Positions 50,859 to 62,777 of a DNA stretch of 64,000 nt are shown here, piece after piece. Origin of the DNA: Acanthopleura granulata (taxonomy: Eukaryota; Mollusca; Polyplacophora; Chitonida; Chitonidae). The first letter of the stretch is position 1, and each line of letters starts with the position of its first letter. The notes under the pieces are model-generated. The model searched no databases. It saw nothing but the letters and a program-made list of their open reading frames with translations, and was not told where the DNA came from. A program made the position numbers and the translations under genes. Location of the stretch: assembly GCA_016165875.1 (NCBI GenBank), contig JABBOT010000039.1:620001-684000 (forward strand). The letters run 5' to 3'.

Positions 50859-51566
50859 CAAGCAACGGAACAATCTAGGGCTCTATGCACGTTCAGCACT
50901 GTCGTGTACATAAATACTTTTGCGATTTTCCTTTTTTTCTCACTAACATCAATTCTATCTCGTCTGTTTGCTTCCATGTCATTCTGGCCAGCAACATTTG
51001 CAAGTTTGTTTTATGTCATCTTTTCTTTAAAAAGTACTAGAATGATAAAAAACACAACCAGTAGAGTCTAATTAAAGCTGACAAGTCACAACGAATAGCT
51101 GCAAATCACAAATCACTGGCTTGTCAACAGGCTGGATTTGTGGGAGCTCCGGTTACATCTGCTCCGGATGAGTGAAATACCGGTGGGATTATCAAAGATT
51201 ACCTAAATCCTGACAAAAGGAATGAGCGGGAGTTGAACGTAATCATTAAGTCTTTGATCTGACCGTGCTTCTCTTTGGCCCATAACATTGTGTTTACACA
51301 ATCGAAAATCAATCAGCGTCGGGAACAGAAATGCCGTTTTAGAACCGTGTAGGGGCGGGTGGCGGCAGAGGAGCTATGGTGAGGAAGGCCGCTGCTAAGG
51401 GAGCAGATCAAATGCGGCTTGGGAAATCAAGCGCCTGTTGTCAGGATGAAGGTGTTAGGTCATGAATCAGCAGAGTTAGCTTATGTCTGTTAGGTTGAAG
51501 TTTGGAGATTCCAGGAAAGCCGATTGTTTTGAAAGGCTCGCGATACGACTTCGAATAGGTGAAGGT
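50859..51566. other. Anonymous stretch
   Basis: Nothing recognised between the degenerate array and R2 copy 3. Confidence 0.45.
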
Positions 51567-51633
51567 AGGTTGTCGAAACCGACAATCGTAAATCAGGTCA
51601 ATAATCGCAAGACCAGTTTCCAAAAACGACAAA
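51567..51633 (+). repeat. Dispersed repeat R2, copy 3 (internally deleted)
   Basis: GTTGTCGAAACCGACAATCG is followed after a shortened middle by GTCAATAATCGCAAGACCAG and TTTCCAAAAACGAC. Its ends are closer to copy 1 than to copy 2. Confidence 0.66.
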
Positions 51634-51651
51634 TAACACAAATCCCCAAAG

Positions 51652-51669
51652 TATATATATATATATATA
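51652..51669. repeat. (TA)n microsatellite
   Basis: Nine TA units, 18 bases beyond R2 copy 3. Confidence 0.85.
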
Positions 51670-54600
51670 ATCAAAGTTGTATCTCAGTTGCGCTTTGATT
51701 TCAGCTGTTATATATCCATGAGCGATCACGCTCAACACGATGAACATACATCCACTAACCCCGGGCTAAGCGGAATTCGACACAATCATAAAGCCCAGAG
51801 AGTCCTAGAGATTCTGAGCACTCCGTCCGTATTTAACAAAGAGAGGCGTACTAATGGTAAAATTTAAGAACCTTAGAATGAAGGAACTTGTAGAAATGTC
51901 CTTGACACACTAGTTTTTCCAGAGATTCCATTCACGGTTTCCTGTATAGCTGAACAGTTACGTTGATTTGCATTCTTATCAGTAAATATGGAATTCTTGT
52001 AATAACGGTTCAAAGGTTGAAATGGCACACTTATGTAGCGGAATATTACCCAGTTTCGTGAGCGCAGAAATGGCATGCGTTGTGCAGATTTATATTTCAA
52101 ATTTTCGACTGTCATTTAGAAAGTGAATTTAAGAAACAGTATTATGGTTGGTGGAGTGACACTTTCTGGGTAAAGCTTAGGTTCCAGTGCTGAAACTTAG
52201 CTGAGACTACTCCGGGTTTTGAACCAGCCACCTCAGGGCTAGGCACCGAATGGATTTATATAATACGAAAGCTCTGTCTACGACAGCCATACTCGGGTAC
52301 CACCTGACTGTTTGGCTTGCCTTAGTCAGACAGTTGTGCATTTAAAAATGTTAAAATGTGGGTCGGTTCTTACAAAGGGATATTTGGCAGATGCACGTCT
52401 CTACAGGATGTGACATGGTGAAAGTAACAATGTAGAACGATGATGCATTCGTTCGCTTGTTGAATTTAGGCCCAGGGGGCTTCAAAAATGTCTGAAATTG
52501 TCACCTGAACATTTTCCATGTACGGCAACCCAACTTGGACGATCCTTTCTTACAATAGTAAACATCCATGTGCCAATTGTTTACTGAATAATTCCACACT
52601 GGATGATGCCAAACTGTTCCAGTTGTTCTTCTGATATTTTGAACTGGTTGATAAAGCTTGGTTGTGACCAAGTACAGCCAAATAGAGTTCCTAAATGTGT
52701 AAAAATTCGGGAAACTGATTTGTTCTGTACCGAGGTCCATCAATGATTTACCACTCAGTTCAGAGCCAGTTGATTTTATTCGAATTGGTAGAGTTCTTCT
52801 GTGTGTGGGAGGTCTGTTCTACAGAGTACATAAAACATATGCAGACTGATCTGGGATTTGAGAGTACACTAGAGAGGTGAGGGGGGAGGGGGAGGGGGCG
52901 GGGAATCTGATTTAAGTCCTCGCCAGATTTATCGATCCCAAGACTAAATCCGTGGGATGGGTCAAACGATAGGGCAAGTCATGGCGGCATATGTTCAGGA
53001 TGGTCGGAAGACAAAGGGATAATGAGTACACAGTTGTGAGTCCATTTGTGTCAAACACTTTGCGCAAACGGCAGTTCTGTTGGTATAGCATACGCAAACC
53101 CCAAGCCATATGGTTCTGAAATTTGGAAAACAGAAAGCCCGAAGACCTGTTAGAATCGGTATAACTATATCCCGATGAATAGAATACGAGAGTTGTTTTG
53201 CTGTTGTTCTGTGTGTGTGTTGGGTAGGGGAAGGGTGGGGGTAAATAACAAGTATTTTGACGTCAATGCACTCTATACGTTGCATCACAACAATTCATTA
53301 TACAATAACTTACCGTCATTTACCGCAATAAGACAAGACACATGTCACTTGTGACTCGTAACCATTCAAATCACTACTCGACCGGAATCGCCTCTTAGGC
53401 CCCTGTTTTCGGTTAGTATGACAGGTGTGTATTATTCACGTATCGTGAGCCGATTGGACAAGTAGCACTTTGACATAGCCCTCACACCTCACACTCATGA
53501 CGCACCTTGCTATATAATTCGACTTAGCTCTGGTGTCACAGAATTATTTTGACTTTCTTTTGAAGAATACAGTGATGTTTTACCACCTACATTGTTATTT
53601 AGCTGTGCTTACCTCTAAGTTTTATTTCTACTTTTTTCATGGGATCGTTGCTCAGGACATAGCCGGTAAACAAGTTGAGATTGTTTTAACAATTTTATCC
53701 TTCGTGTAACAGTAATATCAAACTCTGAACTGCAGGTCACCCTTAATCAACAACAGAACTGAATATGTAAAATATCCAAGTAGTGTATTTCCATGTCAAT
53801 CATTCTTCAGCCTCAACAGCAGCATCGAACAATTTATCTCCACCTAGAGTTTACATCATTTTCGCCGTTAAAACCTAGTTTAACGCCTCTGCAGCGAAAG
53901 AAGAGGGTAGGACATATGCGAACCAGTCTTCCATTCTGCCAAGCGTAAACTCAGGGCAACGGGAAAGCATAGTGGGGAATAAAAGCGTGTATGATTCAAT
54001 TACTGTGACCCATCGTGCAGATAAAACCAAGCCAAGCTGCCAAATTCCAATCTTCTCGACGATACCATTCAATTAATCAGAAACATCTCCTGCCCACAGC
54101 GACGACCAACGCACGATTGGGAACACGGCGTCAAACAATAGGCTATGTGATTACGTAAGAAACTGTTCACAGACCTAACCAATGAACTCCCACTGCTGTT
54201 GGAGCCTTTTGCTTTTAACTTGCGGGATTCCGGATGATAGAGTGGGTAGTTCACTCTTTGTACACACAATACAAGGCGTTAGGAAAATTGATCAGAAATC
54301 TAACCTTAGGAATCTCCCGTCGTCATTGTCCTGACGTTGTGAACATTTGCATTGTATGTCACCGAATTCCACGTTTATTCTAGTGTATATTCCATGTAGA
54401 TGGCTTGACAATTGCTCCAGTATATTTTACATATGTGCAAAGAATAATGTCCCCAAAATACCGTTTGCGATAGCAATTTTACCGTCTAATACCTAGCGAA
54501 ACTTGACATGCAGAGATTCGGCTTAATAAGGTTAAGTTTGTGAGAAAATAACACAAAGTTTCACTTCAAAAACGTAACAAGAAAATCAGATGTCTACTGA

Positions 54601-55267
54601 AAGAAAGTCAAGTGCAAACCATAAAAACCACCACAGCTTCATTTTTTAAAATGCATCTGGAAAATCAATGCAGACGGAAAGTAACGTATAAGGAAGGTGA
54701 AGGCCTATTCGGATAATGAGTCTTCTATCATACAGGAGGAAAAGTTTAAGCTGAAAATAACTGACAACTTCAATTCTTGTACCTATTCTCACAATCAGTT
54801 ATCTACTATAAGGAAGGAGAAAAAATGGAAAAATAACACGCAGCCTCTCTTCCGGTATCTATTCGGACAAATGTATGTTAAGTAAAAAGAAGGAGAAATG
54901 TAGACCGAGAACCCAACACAGTTCACCACGTTGGCTTGTAATATTGCGATGTCAAGAAGACGCTGCGAAGGCCACAGCTGATTCGTGTCAAGGACGAAGA
55001 TGTTGTCTCAGTGTTCAGCAAGGATTTGCATTACACGTAGTTACACGTTTACATAGACCAGGACAGAGCTGTGCGCTCGATGGTCACTTCATGTGTGACG
55101 CATACAGAGCCACAGAGGAAACTTGCGAGTCGTGAATGTTCGCGCCACGTTAACATCACTGTAAACATTCTACATTGTGAAAGTGTAAAAAGAGCTGGAT
55201 GTACAAAATTTTAGAGTAGAAAAACATAACAAGAAAATAAAAAGTTATAAAGGATGAAAAACAATGT
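51670..55267 (-). other. Anonymous stretch, possibly first intron of the receptor gene
   Basis: It lies directly downstream (minus strand) of the receptor splice donor, so at least its right end should be intron. I do not recognise the next ANF-receptor exon here or further left. The intron assignment follows from the donor; its length is unknown. Confidence 0.45.
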
Positions 55268-55274
55268 ACTTACT
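55268..55274 (-). other. Splice donor ending the receptor exon
   Basis: Read on the minus strand the sequence is A|GTAAGT, a perfect match to the metazoan donor consensus, with the last exon base at 55274. The ORF would run only nine more codons before a stop at 55245-55247. That tail no longer resembles the family, which supports using the donor. The junction leaves phase 1. Confidence 0.8.
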
Positions 55275-56108
55275 GCTATGCTTAACCCCAATTTCCTCCT
55301 TGAGCACATGATCAAATGGATGTATATTCCGATCGTAAGAGAAGAAATCGTATTTCACCTCTTTGTCGTGTTTGATGTAATTAATGAGCGCCCCAATAGC
55401 CAGAAAACAGAAGCGTGGCGACACTTCTTTGTGGCCATTTCCGGCATATATCACCTTCACTCTTCTCCAGGAGAAAGTCTTTACTATATTTATCACACAC
55501 TGAGCTAAGGTATTAAAAGTGGCCCCAATCCGAGTCAACGTTGGGAACTCCATATTGGGCACCGTTTTATCGGCCCCGAAATCGTGGGCGAGGCCTCCAG
55601 GGGAGATAACCGGCACATTCCAAAAGGGGGCGTAGCGTGCAACTGGGGCCAAAGCGTAGTCGCAAACGGGCCCCAAGAATAACTGTACCCCTATATTCAT
55701 GTAAATATCAAAGGCCTTGATTGGTGCATCTCTTCCGCTACACTTGGAATCTTCGAAGGTGGCCGCCAGTACGTAGTTGGCCAACAACCCTGTCCTTTCT
55801 ACGGTTTCCTTGGCGACTTCAAACGCCGGGGTCATTCGATTGATGGAAAACAACATTTGTTCCCTTGCGGGCAATATTGCCGCTATATGAATCCGGGGAG
55901 TTTTGCGTTGTTTGTTTCCGGATGACGACTGTATGACGACTTCACCTATGAGAACAAACAATATCACGGTAACACACATGCTTTTTAAGGTTAGCAATAA
56001 ACCTTTGAGTGGATTTGAATTGGGTCGACCCTTGCCGCCACAAACACAGCCTGGTGGTAAATCCCGGGTTATCTTAAACACCGAGGCTGTCTGTGCACTT
56101 TGAGCCAT
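55274..56108 (-). CDS. First coding exon of a natriuretic-peptide-receptor-like protein (ANF-receptor ligand-binding domain), partial
   Basis: The exon encodes 278 codons plus one base. After a hydrophobic stretch (about residues 44-59) comes an ANF-receptor (periplasmic-binding-protein-like) domain from about residue 72: a first strand with IHIAAILP, a Cys123/Cys149 pair flanking FLGPVCDYALAPVARY, then WNVPVISPGG, a SWRRVKVIY strand and RFCFLAIGAL. This order matches the extracellular lobe of natriuretic-peptide receptors and receptor guanylate cyclases, which bind peptide ligands at the cell surface and make cGMP; clearance-type receptors lack the cyclase. Kinase-homology and cyclase parts are not here. 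An in-frame TAA lies two codons before Met1 (context aaaccATGg). Met44 (55979) would instead start directly at a classic signal peptide. The exon ends at GCA|GTAAGT, phase 1. The domain call is firm; the subtype (NPR-A/B-like, NPR-C-like or other receptor cyclase) is undecided. Confidence 0.86.
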
Positions 56109-56960
56109 GGTTTACCTTGCCGTCCTAATTCCTCTGAAGCTCGACACAGTCTTGAGATCATTATAGAGCACTAACATCATCATCATCATCACGGGCGCCC
56201 AGCGAAGCGAGTATATACCAATCCAGTGCAGACACAGCTCGAATCATAAAGCAAAACCGAATCGCTTACCCTGTAGGTGTTTTAAGATATCCACAGGCTT
56301 AGTACGTCTACTGACCTAACCCTATTAGTATTGTGATGCACACAAAGCACACATTTTGGGGAAGAAGAGAAAAAAATGTGTACGGATCACATCTAATCCC
56401 ACGCACGTGGTAGTATTATCTCCTCGATTTCTTTCAACACAATCCCAGATCGGTCTGTGATCGGTTGGTAATTTTATATCGCCCCTCCACGCATACAGGT
56501 AGTGCGCGCTGATTCGCTTTGTGCGGGCAGTTCAGCGGTGTCGCAAACAAGCCACAAGCTGATGGGGAAATCCAGCGGAGCGTGTACCCAATTTCACGCC
56601 TGTGACGACCAACTCGGGATTTCTTCAAGAAGCATTGATGTTGCTCATTTGCGGGTGCATGTAAGCACGAGCGGTACTCCAGAAGCAAACGTCCGCACCA
56701 GTAAGCCGTTAACGTGGACTGACTGGAACCGATAGAAACTTCACGGCTGGCGTGGATTTCACGGTGGGCCGGGGAGCTAAGAGACAACAGTCAGCGGCAA
56801 TGGGAGGGGAGCAGGCAAGCCGCTGATGAGGCACGAGGGAGGGGACGAAAGCTAGGGAGTCACGGGAAGCAGGTGGAAAGATAAGTTAGGCTAGCGGCGT
56901 TAGTTTGGCTCAAGTCCTGCAGATCTGATGGGAAAATCATTAGGCCGAAATGTAAAACAA
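56109..56960 (-). promoter_or_regulatory. 5' flank / possible promoter and 5'UTR of the receptor gene
   Basis: This stretch lies directly upstream of the receptor exon. It holds a short ATC repeat (about 56175-56191), a TATATAC-like element on the minus strand at 56211-56217, and from about 56440 to 56960 a visibly more GC- and CG-rich segment than the AT-rich surroundings. A 117-codon open stretch on the minus strand (56434-56787) resembles nothing I know and may be chance in GC-richer DNA or an untranslated exon. Promoter function is inference from position and composition only. Confidence 0.25.
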
Positions 56961-59161
56961 ACTATCCCTGTACCGCCAGCAAGCAGCGGCTGAGAATTAC
57001 ATTGAATAAGATCCCTACAAGAGTTTCCTCAAACATCTGCCGAAACCACTCACGGGCTACAACAATAAACACAGTCAGAACACCAGAGGTCACTACTTAC
57101 AAGGGGAAACGAGGCGTGCCTAGCATTCTTTCACAGACTTACAGCGACCTCATGAGCCAAAATAGTCACGAAGTCAAATTAACTTTTTTGCTGACATTGT
57201 AAACCCGATGCCTTGTCGCGCTGTCTGCCTGTGAAATGTTACACACAGAAAGTCCATCGTTATGTTTGTCTCAATAGTGTTGTAATCCTTTGTACCCCAT
57301 TTAACTCTCCACACGCAACACTCTGTTAGTAACGAATCCGTTCGGTGAATCGGTCACAGTAGCCGGCCCTGGCTGTCGACCTGGCGTACACGCTGGCGTG
57401 TAAGCATACGATCCCGCCGATAACACGGGAGTGTTGTGTCAGGCGAAGAACTGGGCTGTGAAGACTACAAAACAGGTGGGAGCGGACAGTACTCACTCAA
57501 AATCCCAATGGTCATCGGTAAAAATATACGGATGCTGCATTCACACAGTAGTTTATACTAGGCCAGTTTCCCGCGGCCAGACATAGCTGGACTAAATAGC
57601 CTGTGAAGCAAGGGGGAAATAAATAGCCTATTCCATTACTGTTAAGTCTAGAGAACGTGTTTGTACATAGCGAATAGCACTTACAAGTGTTTCCGGGATC
57701 CTAGGATTGTGACGCGGTGAGTCTTGAAAAGGGCAAGCGTTAGAGGTGATTTTTTCTAAATACACCGACTCAAGAAAAATGTGGCCTGGACTCCGAAATA
57801 CCAGCACTAATCATCAAATCGACATTATGCGGAAAAGCATCTCATCATATTATAGTGGGAGTATGGGAGTTATCATATCCCTTACTGGGTGGTACCCGAG
57901 CAGCATTCTGGCTGCCTACGTACTCGTTCGTGCCAGTATACATCTTTCAAAGATCTCGGTGTTGTTCTAAATGACGTCTCCTGTCATTTGAACGACACTC
58001 GTCAACATAACAAGAATCGATGTCGACGAGACATCTGGGAGTAGTATGTTATCATCATTCGAATCTGGTTGAGTTTGAATCGTTAAAACGGAGCATTAAC
58101 TTATAAGAACTCTAGCTTATCTTCGTTTAAGCCTGGAAAATGCGATAATTTCCCATCAGCAATTTTGGGGGTAATCAGTCGCTGTCTTCACTTGCGAGAA
58201 AATAAAACTAGTCACATGTCGGGGGAGGCTTCGGATAATTTGCCTGGTTAACAAAGTCCCTTTTCCATCGCATCTAAGCACGGTGTAAGAGTCAGTGTCA
58301 GTATCTGTGCTTTCTTCACTAACCGGCTAGCCACCCCACACCACCACTCAGCCTACAGCTGGATAGCGTCTTACGTCTCCTAGCCGCGTGCAGCGTGTCA
58401 TTTCACCATCACACACAACCTTCCGAAGAATGTCCCCCTCCCCCCGTGCAGTCCGCTCTATGTACTAGCAAGACTTCTCCCGCCTCACCCTTATTTACCG
58501 ACGGCCTGCAAAGTCGTGGCTATGGACGGGTCTACACGGCGCACTCAGCCCTATCATCTGGCAGCGTCCTGGTATCGAATTGCTCCACTTAGCCAGAAGT
58601 GAGACAGATCGAAGATCTTTGATTAGCTATTAGCTATCACTTCTCACGACCTCCCCTTAAATATATAACGGGATAGGGCAATTTAGCCTGGTATGTGTTG
58701 TGATAGGATTCATGACCGCCTTCGTCTATTCGCACCCTTACAGGGCTAACACTATCTCTCCCAACCGTTCCAGTCTCAGACATATCCACTCGAAGACTGA
58801 ACCGTCTACCGCAATATGAAAGTTTACGTCACTGAGGCATTGGATCCTGATACACACCCCTAATGCCCTCCTTGCAGGAGATCTGAGCAGCGCACTTGCG
58901 CCTTGCCGCTGTCAGATGCCAACTGAACCCCCGGGGGGACCTGGCTTGACCAGTGAACAATATAACAGATTTGCTACCCGCAGTTTATGATGAATGACAC
59001 CCAATTGTTCAAACAATATCAATATCAAGTCATCCACATTAATTTAAACGCTTGTCTTAAGAGCAGTATTTTGCGATAATTTCAGGCTACTAATTAACGT
59101 GTGATAAATTGTACCCAATATCACTCAACTTGCTTTATCGAATTCGGCTTCAACCCTGGTG
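56961..59161. other. Anonymous, GC-richer stretch upstream of the receptor gene
   Basis: Patches (57340-57500, 58380-58600, 58860-58960) are visibly richer in C and G than the rest of the window. No exon or repeat recognised. Confidence 0.4.
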
Positions 59162-59335
59162 CCTCTGGGTGGTGTAAGTTACTACCATTTAAGCTTGTCC
59201 ATGATACAGTTAATATAAAACCTGTAACTGAGGTAAACTGACAAGAGGCCGCATTTCACCAGTTACCTGTGACCATTTTCCAAATATCACCTTGTCGCGA
59301 TTTCTCTGTTTTTGCATGCTGTAGTTGTTAATATT
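59162..59335 (+). repeat. Dispersed repeat R1, copy k
   Basis: Plus-strand core: CTGGGTGGTGTAAGTTACTACC, TAACTGAGGTAAACTGACAA, GAGGCCGCATTTCACCAGTTAC, GTGACCATTTTCCAAATATCACC, TTGTCGCGATTTCTCTG, CTGTAGTTGTTAATAT. Confidence 0.78.
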
Positions 59336-59432
59336 AAAAGCGTAAACGTTTGATTTTTAGGAAACATACATTTCACTCATACCACGAACTAATCTCTGAA
59401 TTTAGAGTATATACCGCGCTAAGCGTATAAAA

Positions 59433-59477
59433 GTTGTCTTTTAAGTAACCATGTGTGTAACTGTCTTATAAGACAAC
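59433..59477. repeat. 13-bp inverted repeat
   Basis: GTTGTCTTTTAAG and CTTATAAGACAAC pair with one mismatch across a 19-base loop. It could form a transcript hairpin; no terminator or miRNA claim is made. Confidence 0.5.
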
Positions 59478-60069
59478 CGAAAGACTAAATCTGATATGTT
59501 TACTTGGTGATTCACATCTAACTCAGTTCCCATTTAAATCGGATGACATGAAATCAACCAGATGACGCAGTTAACTGTTCAAACAACTCTGTCATAAGCC
59601 ATAGACAGTGGATCTATCATTGACTTGATCACGTCTACGTCTTCAGAAAGCCCTGAGTTTTTTACAGCCCTGTTGACATGGCGTGCGGTTCACACTCCGG
59701 CTATTAATACCAGTCGCAGGTACCGGTAACAGGATAGTATCGCACCCCGGTATACGTCTTTGTATGACATAAACGGCTGAGCGTCTTTCCGCACATTTCG
59801 CTAGAAGTGGATAAACACGATGTCGGCTTACCCTCGTCTGCATAGTGATATGTCATACCATGCGTTAACATCAAAGGCTGCTATAGAATTGCAAACCATT
59901 GGACCGTCTAAGTGGAATATCATAAAAGCCCAGAGAGATCAATCTAGTGAGATTTACGATGGTGGTTGTTCTCCGGTGGGGTGCTCTATGTTAATAAATA
60001 CCTGGTTTACCGACAATACATGTACTCGCGGGGCATTTCTGTCTTGGAAAAGGGGAATGGGATGTATAT

Positions 60070-60296
60070 CTAAGGGTTCTTTTCAGTGTCAGTATTACTC
60101 CCAGTAAACACACTGACTATATCTTCGGCTGAACAAATCAGATTATGAAGACCACCTGAATGAAGATAACCCAGTGCGTCTAATGCCACATCCCTGTATC
60201 GGTCGTAAACCAAAAACTTCAAATAGTTTATAAGAAGACCTGGTTGATTGTCTGGCATATACCAGTACAGCGAGGTGTTGTTGTCTATGTACTCCT
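60070..60296 (-). other. Possible terminal exon of an unidentified gene
   Basis: On the minus strand an open frame runs from a plausible acceptor (pyrimidine-rich CCTATCTGTTTTATGGTTAG just before 60296) to a TAG at 60070-60072. It encodes roughly 75 residues of well-mixed, protein-like composition, with segments such as LLINYLKFLVYDRYRDVALD and ALGYLHSGGLHNLI that would form amphipathic helices. No catalytic motif or family is recognised, and no canonical AATAAA follows within the next 70 bases. Chance is a real alternative. Confidence 0.2.
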
Positions 60297-61963
60297 CTAA
60301 CCATAAAACAGATAGGTCTCCGTCAAATTATATTTATATTTTCAAGGCATTTAGACATGGAAAGCAAATTGCTCTGGTCTTCCAGATGATAAGATATGAC
60401 CCTATTAATGGACGTTTAAATAACTGCTTGATGTGACTTGTATATTATATAACATTCGAGAACAAAATTGACAGGAGAAGTGTGAGTGTTAAATGCTAAA
60501 TACCTGGTAATATCGCAGATAAATATTCACAAACATTGTTAAATATTTGAAAGTATTCACTGTAATATGAACAACACCCTTCGCGGTTAAAGGGTGGTTC
60601 AACTTCAAACAAACGTGTTTAATAAATATACACATCTATTTAAGCATTAAAAGATAAGAAGCTAAAACATGTACATAGGCCTATGCTATAATGATATAAT
60701 TTTCGAGTGTTTCACATCTGATGCATAAAACTGTTTGTAGTGTAAATATGGCGAGGGCCGAGTTAATATTAGACGCTTTTCTTCCAATATGTTATACTTA
60801 ATTGCTTAAGGTCGCGTGTTCAATAGACATGCCCTCAGTCGAAATGGGCGCTGACATTGTACAGCCAAGGCCAAAATAACAAGAGAGACCTACGGGGGAT
60901 TCTGAACAAATGTTACTGCTAAGAGCGTCATCAGTTTCATTTTTAACACTATTTTTTGTAACACTGATAATCCTCTCAATTTAAAAATAAAACATAAAAA
61001 AATTTAAAAAGTGTGTCCGAAAGAATGATTTCTCTCATGCATGGCAATTTTACGGTGGATTAGAGAAACACTCGATAGTCAATAGTCCGGCTCAACAGAA
61101 CGTAGGGTCAAGAAACCCACTTAGATTTAAGTCACACTTATCTAACGGCATTATTCTGGAACTGGGGTTTCAACTTCAACGCTAATTTTTAATTCTGTCG
61201 TGAAAATCCAAGGCATCTATAAGTATTAAAATAAAGATTCACTATTTTGTCGAAAACAACAGTTTTCAAGATGACACTGTACATGTGATTTAAGGATGAG
61301 AAACCTTCGTTACATGACAGTTATAAATAAAAAGTGGGAGTCCAACAAGGTCGGACTCTAAGGACGCTGTCTCCAAGTGCATTCATCGCATGGCTGTATA
61401 TCAAGAATATCATTTCCACCTGAGGGTCGAGTTTAACACTCATGACATCTAATGCAGTGTTTCTTGTGGCATCCTGTAATGGACTTTGCACGGCGTCTGA
61501 GAACTTGTATAACTCCAGTGATAACTAGGGTTCTATAACTAGTGTTCAACCAAACTTTCGTAAGTGGACTTTCCGCCGTGAATAGAATCCGTCGCTCACT
61601 CTTTCAATACCAGGCATTTCCATATGCTGCTGGTCAAGTCATGATATGTGACAGGTAGACATACCTATGGAATTAATTTCCTCCAAAATCTGAGTCGTAC
61701 TAGACAATTCGCTCAAAATCCAGAGCCAACTCACACACTTGCTAAAATCAAGCAGTATGGGGCTACATACATGTAATTCCTCTTTAGTTTCATAATTCTA
61801 ATTGAGTGAGCTTCGCTTTAATTAATCTGAGCTTGGTGTAATAATTAAATCTGTTCATTTGGTTGGTGCTTAGAATCATGTTAAAAGAATGATTCTCTTA
61901 TAAAAAGGCTGTCCATTTACGAATGGGTAAACACAGTGCAAACACTTTAAGTACTTTGGTCAC
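60297..61963. other. Anonymous AT-rich stretch
   Basis: Nothing recognised; nearly no open frames above chance. Confidence 0.5.
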
Positions 61964-62065
61964 CTTGGTTTGTACACCTCAGTTTGTACACCTCATTTTG
62001 TACACCCCCTTGTGTGCTTCCCAGTTTATACACCCCCGTTGGTACACCTCTGCTTTACACCTTTG
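61964..62065. repeat. 14-16-bp tandem repeat, about seven units
   Basis: The units are variants of TTTGTACACCTCAG (TTTGTACACCTC, TTTTGTACACCCCC, TTTATACACCCCCG, TTGGTACACCTCTG, CTTTACACCTTT). The array drifts toward its right end. Confidence 0.85.
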
Positions 62066-62777
62066 TTAAAGCGAATATGAATAGCTGGGAAGGTACGCTG
62101 AGTGTGATCTGCATACAACATAGTAGGTTTGAGTATACGTCAATGTATGCATAAGCAGAACACGCCATGCAACCCACATGATGATTTATGCCTTTACGAC
62201 AACAATGCATGCAGATTTTATCGAGAGTCAAATATCCAACTGAATAGTAACTTTCTTGTCTGTAAGTCTTTGGGAAATTAATTATATTTGCTTCTCCGCA
62301 AATAGGCCAAGCAAAATATCGGATATATCCGAATTAATATCCTGCACGGTGTTCATCCGGATTAGAATAAAACCGGATGTCACTTTTCCAATTTGTTACA
62401 TACTTGGAATTCAATATCCTTGTCTCCATTGTTTTCCGGTCACGCCACGTGTCTTTTCTTGGACATTCGTTTGGCTTGCACACAAAAGCTGTGCTCGCTG
62501 TTCAAAGCCGATATTTGAATTGCCGGAAGCTGAATTTGTTGTCGGCCGAGATCAGCTGGTAACAGGATAACAGTACTGGACGGACCCATCCGGAAAAGTC
62601 TGCTATAAGGCGAAATCACAAGGATTCTACTTGGCAAAGACACATTATGGGAATTAACAACGACGAGCCAAGGATTATCCGCGCAACGGAAGTCGGTCAG
62701 GTTTGAAGCGATGATCAGATTTTGGCATTTAATGAATTCAAATTAAATCCAAAGATTTGCTAATTAATTAACTGATT
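62066..62777. other. Anonymous stretch
   Basis: A 104-codon plus frame (62256-62570) overlaps other frames and matches no family I know. Confidence 0.45.

Noticed and set aside
52160..52330. tRNA-like or SINE head on the minus strand (GGTTCAAAACC as B box)
   Set aside because: A convincing A box and a cloverleaf are missing, and no second copy is seen in the window.
62256..62570. 104-codon frame on the plus strand
   Set aside because: Overlaps two other frames of similar length on both strands; no domain or splice signal singles one out.
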